Of a DNA stretch of 64,000 bases, positions 48,040 through 59,752 are shown piece by piece. Location: assembly GCA_963920705.1 (NCBI GenBank), contig OY987236.1, positions 10,464,190 to 10,528,189 of the forward strand, written 5' to 3'. Made by a program: the position numbers and the translations under genes. Origin of the DNA: Odiellus spinosus (taxonomy: Eukaryota > Arthropoda > Arachnida > Opiliones > Phalangiidae). Within the stretch, counting starts at the first letter, position 1; every line of letters starts with the position of its first letter. The notes below the pieces were generated by a model, which saw nothing but the letters and a program-made list of their open reading frames with translations, was not told the DNA's origin and ran no database searches.

Positions 48040-48265
48040 AAAGGGTGAATCCTAACAAGAGATTTTTTAACGATTCCTTATCGATTAATCTACTAGTAAA
48101 AAAATTAAAATCCAATATTAAATTAGAAATAAATTAAAAAATTCATGAATGTCTTTTCTTCGGGCTGCTCCGACTGTACCCGTAGCAATACAGAAGACAT
48201 GGCACCAATGGCCTTCAGAGTGCCCCGGTATACAGTCGGAGCAGCCCAAAGATAAACCTCATTAA
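48040..48265. mobile_element. Family B left arm joined to a different palindromic core
   Basis: AAAGGGTGAATCCTAACAAG and GATTCCTTATCG, AATATTAAATTAGAAATAAA are the B left arm. The core is CGGGCTGCTCCGACTGTACC against GGTATACAGTCGGAGCAGCC (48169-48249), unlike the core of other copies. No right arm. Confidence 0.72.
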
Positions 48266-49047
48266 CTACAGTGAATTATTTAGAAACCTATAGTCGGACT
48301 GGGACTTAGAATTTTTTGACGATGATACGATAAGGCAATAAGACCCTACGACGCGCCTAAATTAACAAAATAAGCTCTGCATAAAAATTAAATAAAATTC
48401 ATATAAGTAGCTGTATTACGGTACATTCTAAACAAAGTAACTCAACCATCACGAACAGAAAAGTTCAAAAGGTCCCAACAACGTCAAAAATGATGGGGAA
48501 AACCGAGGTTACGGCGTCGTAAACACAAAGATGAAGTGAAAAGGGCAATCACGGAGAAGAGAGAGAGAGAGAAAAAAAAAAAGGAAAGAAGAAAAAGATT
48601 CAAAGATAGGGTGGGCGATTGCCCCTACTACGCTCCCATTCCTCCTTCCCCTTCCGAAATGAGGTCAGCCTTGTACCTCTATCCTTTGATGGTGGTAATA
48701 CAGATGCCTAAAGAATCAAGTCAGGAAGTAAGCTCCCCTAACACCCCCCCGGCCGGGATAGATTAAGAGAGTCAAATCAAAAAGGAGAACGGAACGGGCT
48801 TCAGCAAATGAGGGACCAGAATTCGGGACTAAGTTATTGCAGTGTAGATGCACTCTTACTTTTTCATTTACATTGTATATACTTTTGATAAAGAACAGTT
48901 TTTGCAAAATGGGAATGTAGGGCGTTGAATGTAGATGGCTCAGGGGTAATTAGACCCCCCTCCTACATAAATTAGCGAGTTTTCAAAAAGATAACTATAT
49001 ATGCACGAAGCAAAAAATTATATCATTTGGAGGAATGATTTATGTTA
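48266..49047. other. Intron 1 / non-coding DNA
   Basis: A 76-codon plus frame (48536-48766) begins in a purine tract; it has no homologue I know. Confidence 0.4.
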
Positions 49048-49377
49048 TTAAAGGGAGATTGCAACATATTTTCTATCGATTCCAAATCATTCGTTATCGT
49101 TTAAATATTCTAAAATAAGTTTCAAGCCATTACTAAGCTAGAAATTATTTTTAAAATAACCGGAAAGTAGGCTTAACAAACATTCATGGATAATTTGATA
49201 TATCTTGTCACGGCAGAAACGAGAATATCTTTGAAACGTTTTTCTGGCGTAGTCTTTCATGTGATTGGCCGTTAACTACGAGATATTAAACTACATCCAT
49301 GGGTTTTTGTTAAGCCTACTTTATGGGTAAGTTAAAGATTGATTTCAAGTAGTTTTAAAGTTGCATTCTCCCTTTAA
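49048..49377. mobile_element. Family B element, TTAA at both ends, 330 bp
   Basis: TTAAAGGGAGATTGCAACAT (49048) to AAGTTGCATTCTCCCTTTAA (49377). Arms AGTAGGCTTAACAAACATTC and CCATGGGTTTTTGTTAAGCC. The core differs again from other copies. Confidence 0.88.
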
Positions 49378-50356
49378 TGTCTTTGTATCATTTACTTGAA
49401 GTTCAGTCTCAAAGGTTTTTGTAAAGTATACGGACAACTTACTTCGACTAAGATTGAAGGAGTATTGTCCAAACCCTTAGTACAAATCATGAATAGTACA
49501 CTAAGTCGTATGAGAAACGCGAAAACACAATGCTTCAATAACATTTGAAGTTATTTTACAGTAGGGAGCTATAACACTAAGATTTGGTTCATAATCTGAA
49601 CCACAAATTTTATATCCATTAGAAGTGTTCCCCTAAATCTTCCACACATAAGAATGTCTGATATACTAAGCCTAGCTGATACATTCCGATTCGAGTTTTC
49701 TGTACCTTAACTGCAACTGTAACTACAACTTCGTGATATGTTCAGTTATCTTTACTTGAACACAATTTCCCATTCCACGAGACATGTATGAATCTTACAA
49801 AGTTTTTCTTTGGATTGTCCCCGACTGCTCTGTGAACACTTTGAAAGCCAAAGACTCAATGTATTTTGGAGCATTCCAAAGAAAAACTATATTAAACATA
49901 TACCTATAGTTTCAGAGAGTGCTTATAATACATAATCATATGAAGATGAACGTACACGAGGATTCCAAATACAAGTTTTTCAAGAATAGTTCATATACGA
50001 CGTGAAAACATTTGGAAACGCAATCCCCAAATATTATTGTAATTACTATAAATTTTACTACTTCGTAAAATAGATTCCGAATATGAAGGCATAAATTTCC
50101 CACACCCTTGTTCGTTCATTCCAAAGAAAATATGTAATCTAATAAAGGATTAAGCACGTGGCTCCCACTGGGTATTACGTGAATCTTAACAATTAACCAT
50201 TCTTCGCCAAAAAATGGTCCTTCACGCGCAAAACTTCAAAATACCAAAAGAAAATCCCGATCCAAAATATCCCAAATCCAAAACCAATTAATTAAGATAT
50301 AAAATTTTTTTACGACTTACCAAATAATTCGAAGATTATCTTTATCTTGATTGTAG
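49378..50356. other. Intron 1, 3' end, with a short inverted repeat
   Basis: AAAGTTTTTCTTTGGATTGT (49800) is inverted by CATTCCAAAGAAAAACTAT (49873-49891), and the loop recalls the 48169 core (CCCCGACTGCTC). The intron closes with a T-rich tract and acceptor at 50355-50356. Confidence 0.5.
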
Positions 50357-50621
50357 GAAATTAAAGAAAAAAGAAGATGAAAAGGGTTTCATGAAACACG
50401 ACGAGCTGGAGGAGGAATACTATGGCGGAGAAGTGGAACCAGAAGAAAAGAAATCCTGGAAGAGGTTCATGCAGCCCGATTGCCCTTGCTGTCCCAACAT
50501 GGCAAAGAGATTCCTGATGGCACTCCTTTCATCCATCGGATTTTTAATATCTTTCGGAATCCGATGTAATCTCAGCGTCGCCATCGTCAAAATGGTTGGA
50601 CCAAACGACAACACTACGGAG
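50357..50621 (+). CDS. VGLUT-like transporter, exon with first transmembrane helix
   Basis: Internal exon of a vesicular glutamate transporter (SLC17A6-8 type), a major-facilitator protein that loads glutamate into synaptic vesicles using the proton-driven membrane potential. The exon opens after a tgattgtag acceptor and ends with GAG before donor GTAAAA (50622), in phase 0. It encodes 88 residues. A charged, lysine- and glutamate-rich cytoplasmic stretch leads to a CPCC cysteine cluster, then [31 protein letters not shown], the first membrane helix. The arginine in GIRCN matches a residue conserved in vertebrate VGLUTs (R88 of rat VGLUT2, from memory). A sequon NTT lies in the following luminal loop, where family members are glycosylated. 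An in-frame ATG at 50391 could start translation, but the frame is open back to the acceptor, so I treat it as internal. Sialin or another SLC17 member is the alternative. Confidence 0.87.
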
Positions 50622-50702
50622 GTAAAAATAAACCTTAACATTAATTAAAATTTATATGCAATCAAAAGTTCATAACTTATTCGAGAAAAGTAATTAACAC
50701 AC

Positions 50703-50843
50703 TAATACCTTTTTCAAACGAGGCGTAACTAGCCGGTTTAATAAGATTTAACATAAGTTTAATGACGAACTGAGAAGGCTATGCAAGCCTCGGTTATATC
50801 TGATTAAACCACGGCTAATTGCGCCTCGTCTGAAGAGGGTATA
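50703..50843. mobile_element. Family L foldback MITE, 141 bp
   Basis: TAATACCTTTTTCAAACGAG and GCGTAACTAGCCG on the left are inverted by CGGCTAATTGCGCCTCGTCT and GAAGAGGGTAT on the right. A half copy lies at 62690-62766. Confidence 0.8.
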
Positions 50844-52272
50844 AGCACACTGCAAATTAATTGTACGTCATAATTAACCAAATACGAGCCTGCTCGAAAA
50901 CTAAAAAAATTAGCTATCACCCTGGTTATTTGAACTCGAGATTTTGAGTCGCTTTTTAAATCATTCGAGAGAAATGGGAAATTATAGAATATTTATTTTT
51001 ACTTTCGCGGTAATTTTTTCTATGACACCTGTATTTTAATGATCATTCCGAAAATGCTACTCAATTTCACGAAAACTCCTTGAAGCAAAATTTGCAATAC
51101 AGTAATATAATAAATTTTATGGAGCATTTGTTCTTGGCCTAATTTATATAATAAAAGCAAGTGTTTCCTTATTTCGGTCTGCCTTAACATGTTCTAGTCA
51201 ATTTCCAAACAAGCTTCGTGGATTTTAAAATCAATAAAGATGCAAATGGTTGTTATATACATATATATAGACGGAGTTTTATATGGAAAAAGAAAAAAAT
51301 AAGGGCCTAGAAATACGAGAACAAAACGGGGTTTACTCATACATATAATATGTCAATATAACAATGACATAACAAGGAGTATTCGTGGAAAAAAATTCCA
51401 AAATTAAATGAAAAAAAAAAACCAAAATGGATTTTAAGACGTTTCATCAGGAGGTAATATTTGATCGAGATCAAAATATGAAAGGCAAAAAATTGAGCGT
51501 TGACAGAGAGAACCTCCTTGGCCAGCACCTTTCCCATATTTGACTGATTTAACTTTGACTACTTTTCTTATACATATTAATCCGCTGTATCTTTCAACGG
51601 GTTGAAAATTCAAAATGGATTTTGACGATAACACGCATCTCATTTCTGTTCGTGATTAGACATGGTCACGCGATGTTCTCGTTCGTGTATGCATGGGGAA
51701 GTCACTATCTGGCTTATCGGGTTTTTTGGGGAAGAGGTTTATACAGAAGTTATTTCCCAAGCTTGGTAAAATGTGGCGCATTTATACAAGGTGATAAAGC
51801 TCATAATGAAAAAAAGAAGTTTATACCAACTTTAACTTCAGATATTTTTAGATTTATATATCGGAGTTCAATTGTTATAAATTTTACTATAGAGTATATG
51901 ACCAAAACTACTTGTATTCCATATCATCCAAGACCATTAAACCCCATGACGGTCATTGAAAAATGGAAGGAAATACGGAGATAGCAAACAACCTTGGGGG
52001 AAAGAAAGCCTGAGGTCATGTAACCCCCTTACTGAGGGAGCCCTTGTAAGTTTGAATAATGTAACTCCTTCACTAAGGGGGATCTCTGATGTCTCAATGT
52101 CTCTGCCACCGCCCTATAGTATATATTTCCCGGTTTACACTTATTACTTCCGAAAAATTTCCTTAATTCAGTCTTAGAAATATTATATCGGAGAAATATT
52201 TAGAAATATCCTTCTCCTAAAGTCTCCTATACATATTTTTCATTAAAGGGGTATAAATGCCGCTCCCCTTGT
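50844..52272. other. Intron 2, nothing recognised
   Basis: A 120-codon plus frame (51622-51984) sits in the intron with no recognised domain; its composition is ordinary and splicing signals are not evident. Confidence 0.4.
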
Positions 52273-52380
52273 GTTGCCAACCACTTGTGAGCGAAAATTG
52301 AAGCTGAGAGAAAGGCTATAAGTTCAGTTTTTGAACTGATTCGTTCTGAACTGCGCTCACAAGCTTCTGGCAATCCTGCA
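52273..52380. repeat. Hairpin-forming inverted repeat in intron 2
   Basis: GTTGCCAACCACTTGTGAGC pairs with GCTCACAAGCTTCTGGCAAT, with an inner palindrome GTTCAGTTTTTGAAC. Confidence 0.7.
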
Positions 52381-52937
52381 ATGAAAGGAAAGATTGGAAA
52401 GAGGGATGGAATCTTCTTTAGTCCCTTTATCGGAAACTATGTATTTAAATTTGATTTCCAACTATGAAAATCACTTATGAATCTTATCAAAATTAACCTC
52501 CTAACTTTCCTCCAAAGCTCCTAACTTCACCCGATATTTCAAAGACGAACTCTCATTGGCATCAGAAATTGACTCAGACTTTAAAAAAGAATCTGAAATT
52601 CTTTGAGCATATTTTACTAACTTTAATAACTAACCACGAAGACTTTGGCGAATTTTGATTAATGTTTTTAGACATATTTTAAAAAGTCGAAATCGATTAA
52701 TAATAATTTGTCTGCGGAATCTAATATTCCTTTAAATGGTCGAAAAAACAGCATAAATAAGAATAGATTAACTCACAATCAGGTTATTATAGCTACTATT
52801 AATAAACAATATAATACAAGGAAGAAGGTTACCTAATAAAATGTCAATATAATCGTATATTAAGAGATAATCTAAAAAGGGTCTACTAGGCCTATGGGTA
52901 ACTTCTTGAAATATGATTTTCTCTAGACAATCTCCAC
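52381..52937. repeat. Intron 2 with dispersed repeat C fragment (52540-52670)
   Basis: AAAGACGAACTCTCATTGGC, ATCAGAAATTGACTCAGACT, TTACTAACTTTAATAA and CCACGAAGACTTTGGCGAA match the second half of 40608-40910. Confidence 0.5.
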
Positions 52938-53046
52938 CTTTTCTTTCGTCAGCAGGTACATTACTATACCACTCATTATCTCTATATAAGCTTTTTCAAT
53001 GTAAAGGGTGGGCCTATAACTTTGTGCCTGCTGACAAATGAATTTG
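52938..53046. repeat. Hairpin-forming inverted repeat in intron 2
   Basis: TTTCGTCAGCAGGTACA and TGTGCCTGCTGACAAA are inverted partners about 75 bp apart. Confidence 0.65.
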
Positions 53047-54460
53047 TAATACGCTAGAGTCAGAATCAATTTAACCTTCCAGCACGTGGAAAACTAATCT
53101 CAAGGCTGAACCTAAATTACGTTGATATAACACGAACCTTACTTCGAACTTTGCTGTGAACTTTACGTGATTCTTCCAGGACATATATATTTTTTTTTAT
53201 TACATTTTTGATCGTCGTCTATAGTTGATAAAGAAAAATGGTGTAAGCGAGCGGATCTTCCGCATTGGGGATCGTTAGCGCATGCGTGTCTGTATCATTT
53301 CTGTTCAAAGAGTTTACAAAATGGGTTAAAACTCGAGGTGAAGTGATACACAATGTTAAACCTAATACGGAGAAAAAGTAGTTCTTTCGAACTCCATCAG
53401 AACTCGAGTATAACATTCTTGGTGCATTAAATATGGGAGTCGGTTCGGTTCTTCTTCTCTCCTCCTTTCATCCCCTACCGGACATTTTTATCTCTTTTCT
53501 TTACTCCCAACCTCCCCTTTTTCCTATTTATAGTTAATTTCATCTTGAGTTGGCAGTACACGGAAAGCAGAGCTTCCTTTATCTCCTTGTAAACAATAGC
53601 ATGATATAAAGAGTAGCCTAACTTTGTAACGGACTGCCAATTAAAAGTTATTTTAATTCGAGCATTTGTTTCTCATGTGCAAAGCTACCTTCCATAATAA
53701 TAGTAAGTTAGTAAGTTGTGCATATCTCATCAAAAAGTCCCAACCCCTTGCCGCCCCAGTAAAGTCTTCTTCCGCCCACCTTTAATATTTCCATAAGTTG
53801 TCTTTTTACGGTGCAATGCCCAAATAATTTTCAACTTACACTCCTTAGCCCCTTTCAAGGCATTTCCGTTATACAGAGACACTGAACATTTACGTTGAAG
53901 GATATAGTTTTCAATATTAACCATAAGGTGTAACATTACATATCCCTCCGCTTCAACTTTACGTTCAATGTAAATTGAATTTAAAATTATATTGATCGCG
54001 GGAAGTTTTGAAAAGAATTAAGAGAAAGTTGATGCGGAGTAATACATAATGTTAAATTCGATAAGGAATAAAATATATTTTTTTGGTAATCTTTTCTTGA
54101 ACTGTTTTTCTTTCCCGTCCCCGATTTTTCTTTCTCTCTCAACATCTTTTTGTTGTTTAGCTCCCCCTCTTCCTCCTATAGTTTGGATTGGAGCCAACTT
54201 GGACAATAAAACGACGTCTTGTCGCCCACCCTAAGTATAGCCCACCCTGGCTTTTAACAACGACTAGACCGAGTGTCTCCGTCCAGATATTATTAAAAGG
54301 GCCAAAATGAACGCCATTTTTTTGGAGAATCTGTAAGACTGGGTTCAGAAAAACTCTAACCATAATAATAACAAAATCGGACGATGACCTCAAGAAAAAA
54401 AATCTTAGAATTTAACATTTTTCAATTTCTGAGTCAAAAGATAAAATTGAATTATACTCA
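53047..54460. other. Intron 2, nothing recognised
   Basis: Several 60-80-codon frames on both strands overlap one another; none is supported. Confidence 0.4.
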
Positions 54461-54647
54461 TAAGCCGCGTTCACACTAGAGACTTTGAAACGATTTTTAA
54501 CCATTTTTAAAAGGTCAAATTATAAAATATTGGGATCACACATGTAGATCTTTCATCAAGAAACCAAACTAATATCTTGAAAAATCGATTTGAACATTCG
54601 AATCGGTTTGAAAACGGTTTCAAAGTGACAAATGTGAACGTAGCTTT
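54461..54647. mobile_element. Family K MITE, 187 bp
   Basis: TAAGCCGCGTTCACACTAGA opens it, AATGTGAACGTAGCTTTA closes it, and CTTTGAAACG against CGGTTTCAAAG extends the pairing. Its tips match those of family A, so the same transposase may have moved both. Confidence 0.82.
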
Positions 54648-54756
54648 AATGAAGGTTGTATAATTCAACGAATCTTTGTATTAAATTGCTTGTAACATCG
54701 CTATACTTTGAGATATTCATCTTCGTCCCTAAATTGTCTTCAAAAACCTTTATATG

Positions 54757-54780
54757 CCGGCGAATCACGTGATTCGCCGG
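54757..54780. repeat. Perfect 24-bp palindrome with a central CACGTG
   Basis: From CCGGCGAATCAC at 54757 through its exact inverse ending 54780, with no spacer. It directly precedes a diverged family B right arm. Confidence 0.97.
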
Positions 54781-54890
54781 TGACCCTAATTTTAGGGTAA
54801 GTTAAAAATTATTTCTAGCTTAGTACATATTGGGTTAAATTATTTTACGAATGGTAAAGTATTGTTAAAAGCACTTGTCTCAAAAAGGAA
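54781..54890. mobile_element. Family B right arm, diverged
   Basis: TAGGGTAAGTTAAAAATTAT, TTCTAGCTTAGTAC and AAAAGCACTTGTC are the right-arm blocks in order. No TTAA end is kept. Confidence 0.55.
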
Positions 54891-55613
54891 AGCTACCAAT
54901 ACAGTTGAAATTTTGCCCTCTTTATATTACTTCCTCTCTCGATTTAGCTATCTTGTCAAAGACACCCTACAGTGAGAAAACGAGTTGACTAGATTTTGTC
55001 TTTCAAGAGAAAACCCCCCTGGGAAAAAGTATACGTCCTTTTCCGGTTGTTTAAATTCATTTCAACGGCTTAGGCAACATTTCATTTTGTTTATTTCGCA
55101 GCTTTACACAGTCTTAATGACCATTGAGGGCGGGCAGGCGTGAACTTCGACTTAAGCCTCGCCTCTCGATCATTAAGACTGAACGCGAAGGAAATTAAAA
55201 TTGATGTTTTTGGAATGAATCTTAAAACAATGGAAAAGCTCTACTAACTATACATTTTCTTTTTTACGTTTCGATCATTAAAAGTAGATTAACTATAATT
55301 ATCGTACATTAAAAACTGTTATTAAAATATTAAACTTAATTAAATCCGAAAATGTTATAAGTTTTAATAACGGGGACTAAAATCTAAAATGCCTTTGGTC
55401 CACTTTTATTGTATTCAAGTTTGTTTTTTTCATTTGGTCAATTCTGTTGGATTTTCTAATTTGGATAATTTTTTTACCAAATTAGAAGATTACTAAGGTC
55501 TTATAATGCTAGGACATTACAAGCGCTGTTGAAGGCTGAAATAATATGATTGGCCCGAATATACCACTAAAAAGATTCAGGAAAGATTCTGGAATTTGGT
55601 AGTTCGCCTTATA
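54891..55613. other. Intron 2, nothing recognised
   Basis: A loose inverted pair around GTCTTAATGACCATTGAGGG and CGATCATTAAGACTGAACGC (55110-55184) is present. No exon. Confidence 0.45.
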
Positions 55614-56835
55614 TTATAATGGCAGGGAGCCCAGACATAAATTTCAATTCCTTATAGGAAATATAGGATAATTTTTTTTTTCTAAAATATAGGATTATAT
55701 AGGACACAAAATTAGTTTTTATATGATAATATATAGGACTAAAATTAGGGTAGCCATCAGTAATCTGTCGTTTCACACACTTAATTGGCATTCTCTTAAA
55801 GTAATTTGAGTCATATTTTCTGCAGACGTCATTAAAAATTGACAATGCAAAAGTAATAAAATTCGAGAAATTGTCGCGGGTGGGAAGCGCCCCCAAGAAT
55901 TACATTAACATCACTTCGTTAACCCTAAAATAACAAGGCGAGTTTGTCGTCACTCGTCTTATGGATTTCGTTTAAAAATATAGCCAAGGCTTAGCGTAAC
56001 TAAGAACATCAATTAAATGAAAAAAAATATGACACTCACTCATTTTAACATCGTAATTTAACTTCGGAGGCTCGAATGTTCGTAATCCACAATTTGACAC
56101 TACTAAACTCGGTTACACACCTAATTTAAAACTGATTTAAAATCTATTACGCGCGCGGAACTTGCAACGATCATTCGGGACGCTTTGAGCAAAAAAAATT
56201 AACTCGCGGGAGGCGGGACCGCCCCGTTCTAAAACATTGTCAACGTGCACAGTGGGGAATGGGGATGGAAAGGTAAACGGGGTGATGCATAAAATATATA
56301 TTATAATATAAGAAATTGAAGGCCGTCTGCGTTTTTGTGTCGAAAAATCAGTGCCGACCCCTTCCCTATGTCTCATAAGTGCAGTCATTGCGCGCCATCT
56401 ATCTCCTAGGACTAGAAATGAAATATTCAAAATGTATATTTTTAAAACGAGGGAAATTTGATTTTTGATGATGGATGTTTCGATTTTAAAAGAGTAATAA
56501 GCCTTAAAACTGTACTAAATACAGTTATTTTATCAGTTATTTGTAATTAAAATAAATATTACAGGGAGCCTAGCCATAAATTTAAATTCCTTATAGGAAA
56601 TGTAGGATAATATTTTTATATGACTAAAATTATCTCAAATAAAGGATTTTACAGGGTAAATTTCAGCAAAAATACCTTAACGAATAGGGTCTGTTTATGC
56701 AAAATATTCAAGTTTTTGATCCCTAAATATCTATTAACTGAAAATTATAGGATTTATGGGACATTTCAAGGAAATACAGGATAATATAGGATAATATAGT
56801 ATTGTATATTAACTATAGGACCACTGGGCTGCCTA
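55614..56835. repeat. Dispersed repeat P in intron 2, with inverted outer ends
   Basis: GCAGGGAGCCCAGACATAAA with TTCCTTATAGGAAATATAGG (55620) recurs as ACAGGGAGCCTAGCCATAAA with TTCCTTATAGGAAATGTAGG (56562). Outer ends TATAATGGCAGGGAGCCCAG and CTGGGCTGCCTATAATGG are inverted. AGGATAATAT is repeated many times. 56150-56430 in the middle is CpG-rich without a gene. Confidence 0.6.
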
Positions 56836-57388
56836 TAATGGGGAATTGTGGAGACTTTTAAGTGTGGAAACTTCAGTTTTGGGTTCTCTTTCACAGTGAA
56901 GCTTTGATTTTGCGCGAAAGTTTGTATACTTTTTCGATCTGGCTCTTTCTCAGTGAGTCTGCGACTCTCTCGTCTGCAAATGAATATGAATGGGATGCGG
57001 AACTGGTCGTAGCTCGGGGTACAGCAGTAGGAGGGGGTGTTTGATGATCCCAGAGGTACTCTATTGGGGGCTTTCTCCTCATCCGCGTGTTATAGTACCG
57101 TACTATTGCTACACTAGAGCTACACTATAGCGCAAAGCTACTCTAGGAAAGTTTCGCCCCATCTCACTAAAAAGTCCCGAAGTTAAAGGGAGGTTGAAGA
57201 GTAAAAATCAAGTAATGTTTTATCGATATCAAAAGTGGTTACACCTTTGGCTCTATAAATTCAACGTGCAATGAGACGAACTTCATGCCACGCTAAATCT
57301 TGCGTGCGATTATTTTCACTCAGCTTATCAATGAAGTCAATATCGAACGTCTCGCGTCAAAATGATTGGAAGAACGCGACATAATCAT
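56836..57388. other. Intron 2, nothing recognised
   Basis: Opposing short frames at 56862-57082; neither is supported. Confidence 0.4.
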
Positions 57389-57566
57389 AACAACGTCCAC
57401 ACTAAAGACTTTTAAAACGCTTTAAACCGTTTAAGAAAGGTCAAATTGAAAAATTTTGGGGTCAGAATTAGAGGTCAAAAAAATGCAGTTATTAACTTGA
57501 AAAGTTAGTTTTAACATTTAAAATGGTTTTAAAACGGTTTCAAAGTCTCTAGTGTGAACGTTGCTC
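57389..57566. mobile_element. Family K MITE, 178 bp
   Basis: AACAACGTCCACACTAAAGA opens it and CTCTAGTGTGAACGTTGCT closes it; CTTTTAAAACG against CGGTTTCAAAG continues the arm. TCATA and TCATG flank it, a possible diverged duplication. Confidence 0.8.
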
Positions 57567-58396
57567 ATGATGCAACGCTCCAAAAAAGGTTAAAGGCTCG
57601 TTCACAAGCGAGCGAGAATGCAAAAAGCAGACACGGAATTGGATTTTTTTTTTTTTTTTTAAATTCCCAAAGATTTTACTACGCAAAGAGGTTCTTTTTT
57701 TAGTTGCAGTTAAAGAAATCAGAATCGATAAAAAATCATTTGAATTTCCGCTTAATCTTCCCTTTAATGTAGGCCATCGCTATAACCTGCCACCTCTCTA
57801 CCTCCTCAGTATTTTTCCTCGGCTTTAATGGACGTATCATGTCGAGTTATACCGGGCCTTGATCCCGCTAGAGCCAATATACTATAGGAAAAGCTTCGGG
57901 GCAGATAAAGAACTGAAAAGTATGTTGGGTCCGCTCTTGTTTCTCATGCTAGTGAAGATCAAAGGGAGTTTCTAGCATACCGCTCTTGGATAAATATTTA
58001 CCTAGGGTTCTAGACAAAATCCGCGGACCCCTTCTCACGAATTATTCATTTTTAGGCTTAGCTCGTAGCCCGTGCTCGATCTCATTGGGTTTAGTGCATT
58101 CACGCGCTTATAGAGGCTCGTGCCAGTTTGTTATTGAAAGGATTTGGAAATCATACGGGTCGTCTTTCACAAAGCGATAAAAAAATCTATATAACAGATT
58201 TGATCATAATACTTGGGTTTTATAAAAGAAATTGTATTTTGGGAATTGTTCAAATGTTTATATTAAACTTATTATTTACCATGGTTAAGATATAATAGAA
58301 ATTGTTTTTCTATACAGAGAAAAATATTTGGTATTTATAGAAACAACTTTATTTTACGAAACGAGTCGAACCAAAGCCGTTTTTCAGTCGAGACTC
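57567..58396. other. Intron 2, with a poly(T) tract and a B-type terminal scrap
   Basis: About 18-19 T in a row end near 57660. CAGAATCGATAAAAAATCAT to AATCTTCCCTTTAA (57720-57768) is the last 50 bp of a family B right arm. No exon. Confidence 0.5.
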
Positions 58397-58658
58397 TAGC
58401 TACGTTCACACTAGCCTATCCAAATCGATTTTTAAATCGTTAAATCTAACAGATATTCAAATCGCTCTGAATAGTTTAAGTGTCATCTGTTCACACATGA
58501 CCCTCATAAACTGATTTATTATCTTATCTGTCTACTGTTGAAACCGAATCGGTTTAAAACTGGTTCCCGAATCAGTTTCGAGAAAAGACGCTTTCCTGTT
58601 CACACGACTCCAGCGAAACGTTTGCAAACGGTTTGAATCGATTCGTGTGACCGCAGCT
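58397..58658 (+). mobile_element. Family A MITE, diverged
   Basis: TAGCTACGTTCACACTAGCC to CGTGTGACCGCAGCTT. Internal GAAACCGAATCGG and AACTGGTTCCCGAA are kept, but about 35 bp of the middle is missing. Confidence 0.82.
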
Positions 58659-58675
58659 TTATTGTTACTTTGTTT

Positions 58676-58950
58676 TTAAAGTGAGGCTGTCACGAGTTTT
58701 TCATGAACTCCAAATGGAAATTGAGTGTCATTTTCGGAAAGATCGTTAAAAAACGTTCAAAATATATATACATATGTCATTGAAACAATTACCGCTACAG
58801 TAAAAATACAGTTTATAATCGCCATTTACGAAATTTTTAAAGATCCCTCGTAATAATACGTCATCACTATGGTCACGTGGCTATCACAGATCACGTAGAA
58901 AGAATATTTGAGAAAAAAAGCCTTAACTAGGTTATATTTCAACTAACACA
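58676..58950 (+). mobile_element. Family G element, left part
   Basis: TTAAAGTGAGGCTGTCACGA opens at a TTAA. ACGTCATCACTATGGTCACG lies inside, shared with 63356. The right end is not identified. Confidence 0.5.
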
Positions 58951-59461
58951 AAACTATCCTAATTCCATATATTCATAGACATAAGACCCCATGGGCGTAG
59001 ATTTTAATTTATGGGAATAATTTCCATTAAATTGTTCCAACATGCGTGGAGAAAAAGCTGTTAAAGTTTGCTTCTTATGGTGAAATTTCAGAAACCCCTA
59101 TCGTTTTTTATAATTTCACAAATTAATAGTTAATTTCTTTCGAAATAAAAAAAAAATCGAATAATTTTCAAAACAAGGAAAAGTCGGTACTTTTCTTATT
59201 TATAACATTGTAAATTATCACCTACGTATAATTTTGGGTTTAATGTATATTTTAAATCGTTATTTAGACTATATTTTAAAGTTTTTCCCGCCAAAAAAGA
59301 AATTGTAATTGTTAGAAATATTTAAATTTGCATGAATTAAAGTTGAAGCGAAAACAAGGACAGTTGGTAATTATCCAGAGTGAATACGGTTTATTTGCTA
59401 AGAAAACGCGAGTCTTCCTCTGATCTTAGTATATAATTTTCCCGTTGGTTTGCATTTACAG
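58951..59461. other. Intron 2, 3' end
   Basis: AT-rich; nothing recognised before the acceptor. Confidence 0.45.
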
Positions 59462-59583
59462 GAAGTGGCGGAATTTGATTGGAGCTCAGAGACGATTGGC
59501 GTGATCGACTCTTCCTTCTTCTGGGGTTATCTTATTACTCAAGTCCCGGGAGGTTTCCTGGCCGCCAAATATCCGGCGAACAG
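59462..59583 (+). CDS. VGLUT-like transporter, exon with second transmembrane helix
   Basis: Encodes [20 protein letters not shown], then [20 protein letters not shown] plus two bases of an arginine codon. It follows a tttacag acceptor (AG at 59460-59461) and ends at donor GTAATT (59584). It joins in phase to the exon at 50357-50621 and covers the luminal loop, membrane helix 2 and the start of the next loop. The block [15 protein letters not shown] is a hallmark of the SLC17 vesicular glutamate transporters. The residue matching the histidine of vertebrate IHGSFFWGY (H128 of rat VGLUT2) is aspartate here. From memory the fly protein also has aspartate, so this looks like an arthropod trait rather than damage. 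The upstream intron is about 8.84 kb and full of inserted elements. Confidence 0.92.
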
Positions 59584-59752
59584 GTAATTTACACTCCTTC
59601 CTCGATAAATATACACAGACAGCACGGACATTAGCTTGATTCGAATATATCCACCCAATTCCTCTTCTTCGCGGGCAAATACCATTTAACTCTAAATTAA
59701 TCCGTTTCTCTATCCTTCTCTTTATCTTTGTCCCCTTCCTATCTAACTTTAG

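Noticed and set aside
51622-51984. 120-codon plus frame in intron 2
   Set aside because: No recognised family. Known VGLUT alignments run directly from the exon ending 50621 to that starting 59462, so it is not a missing exon.
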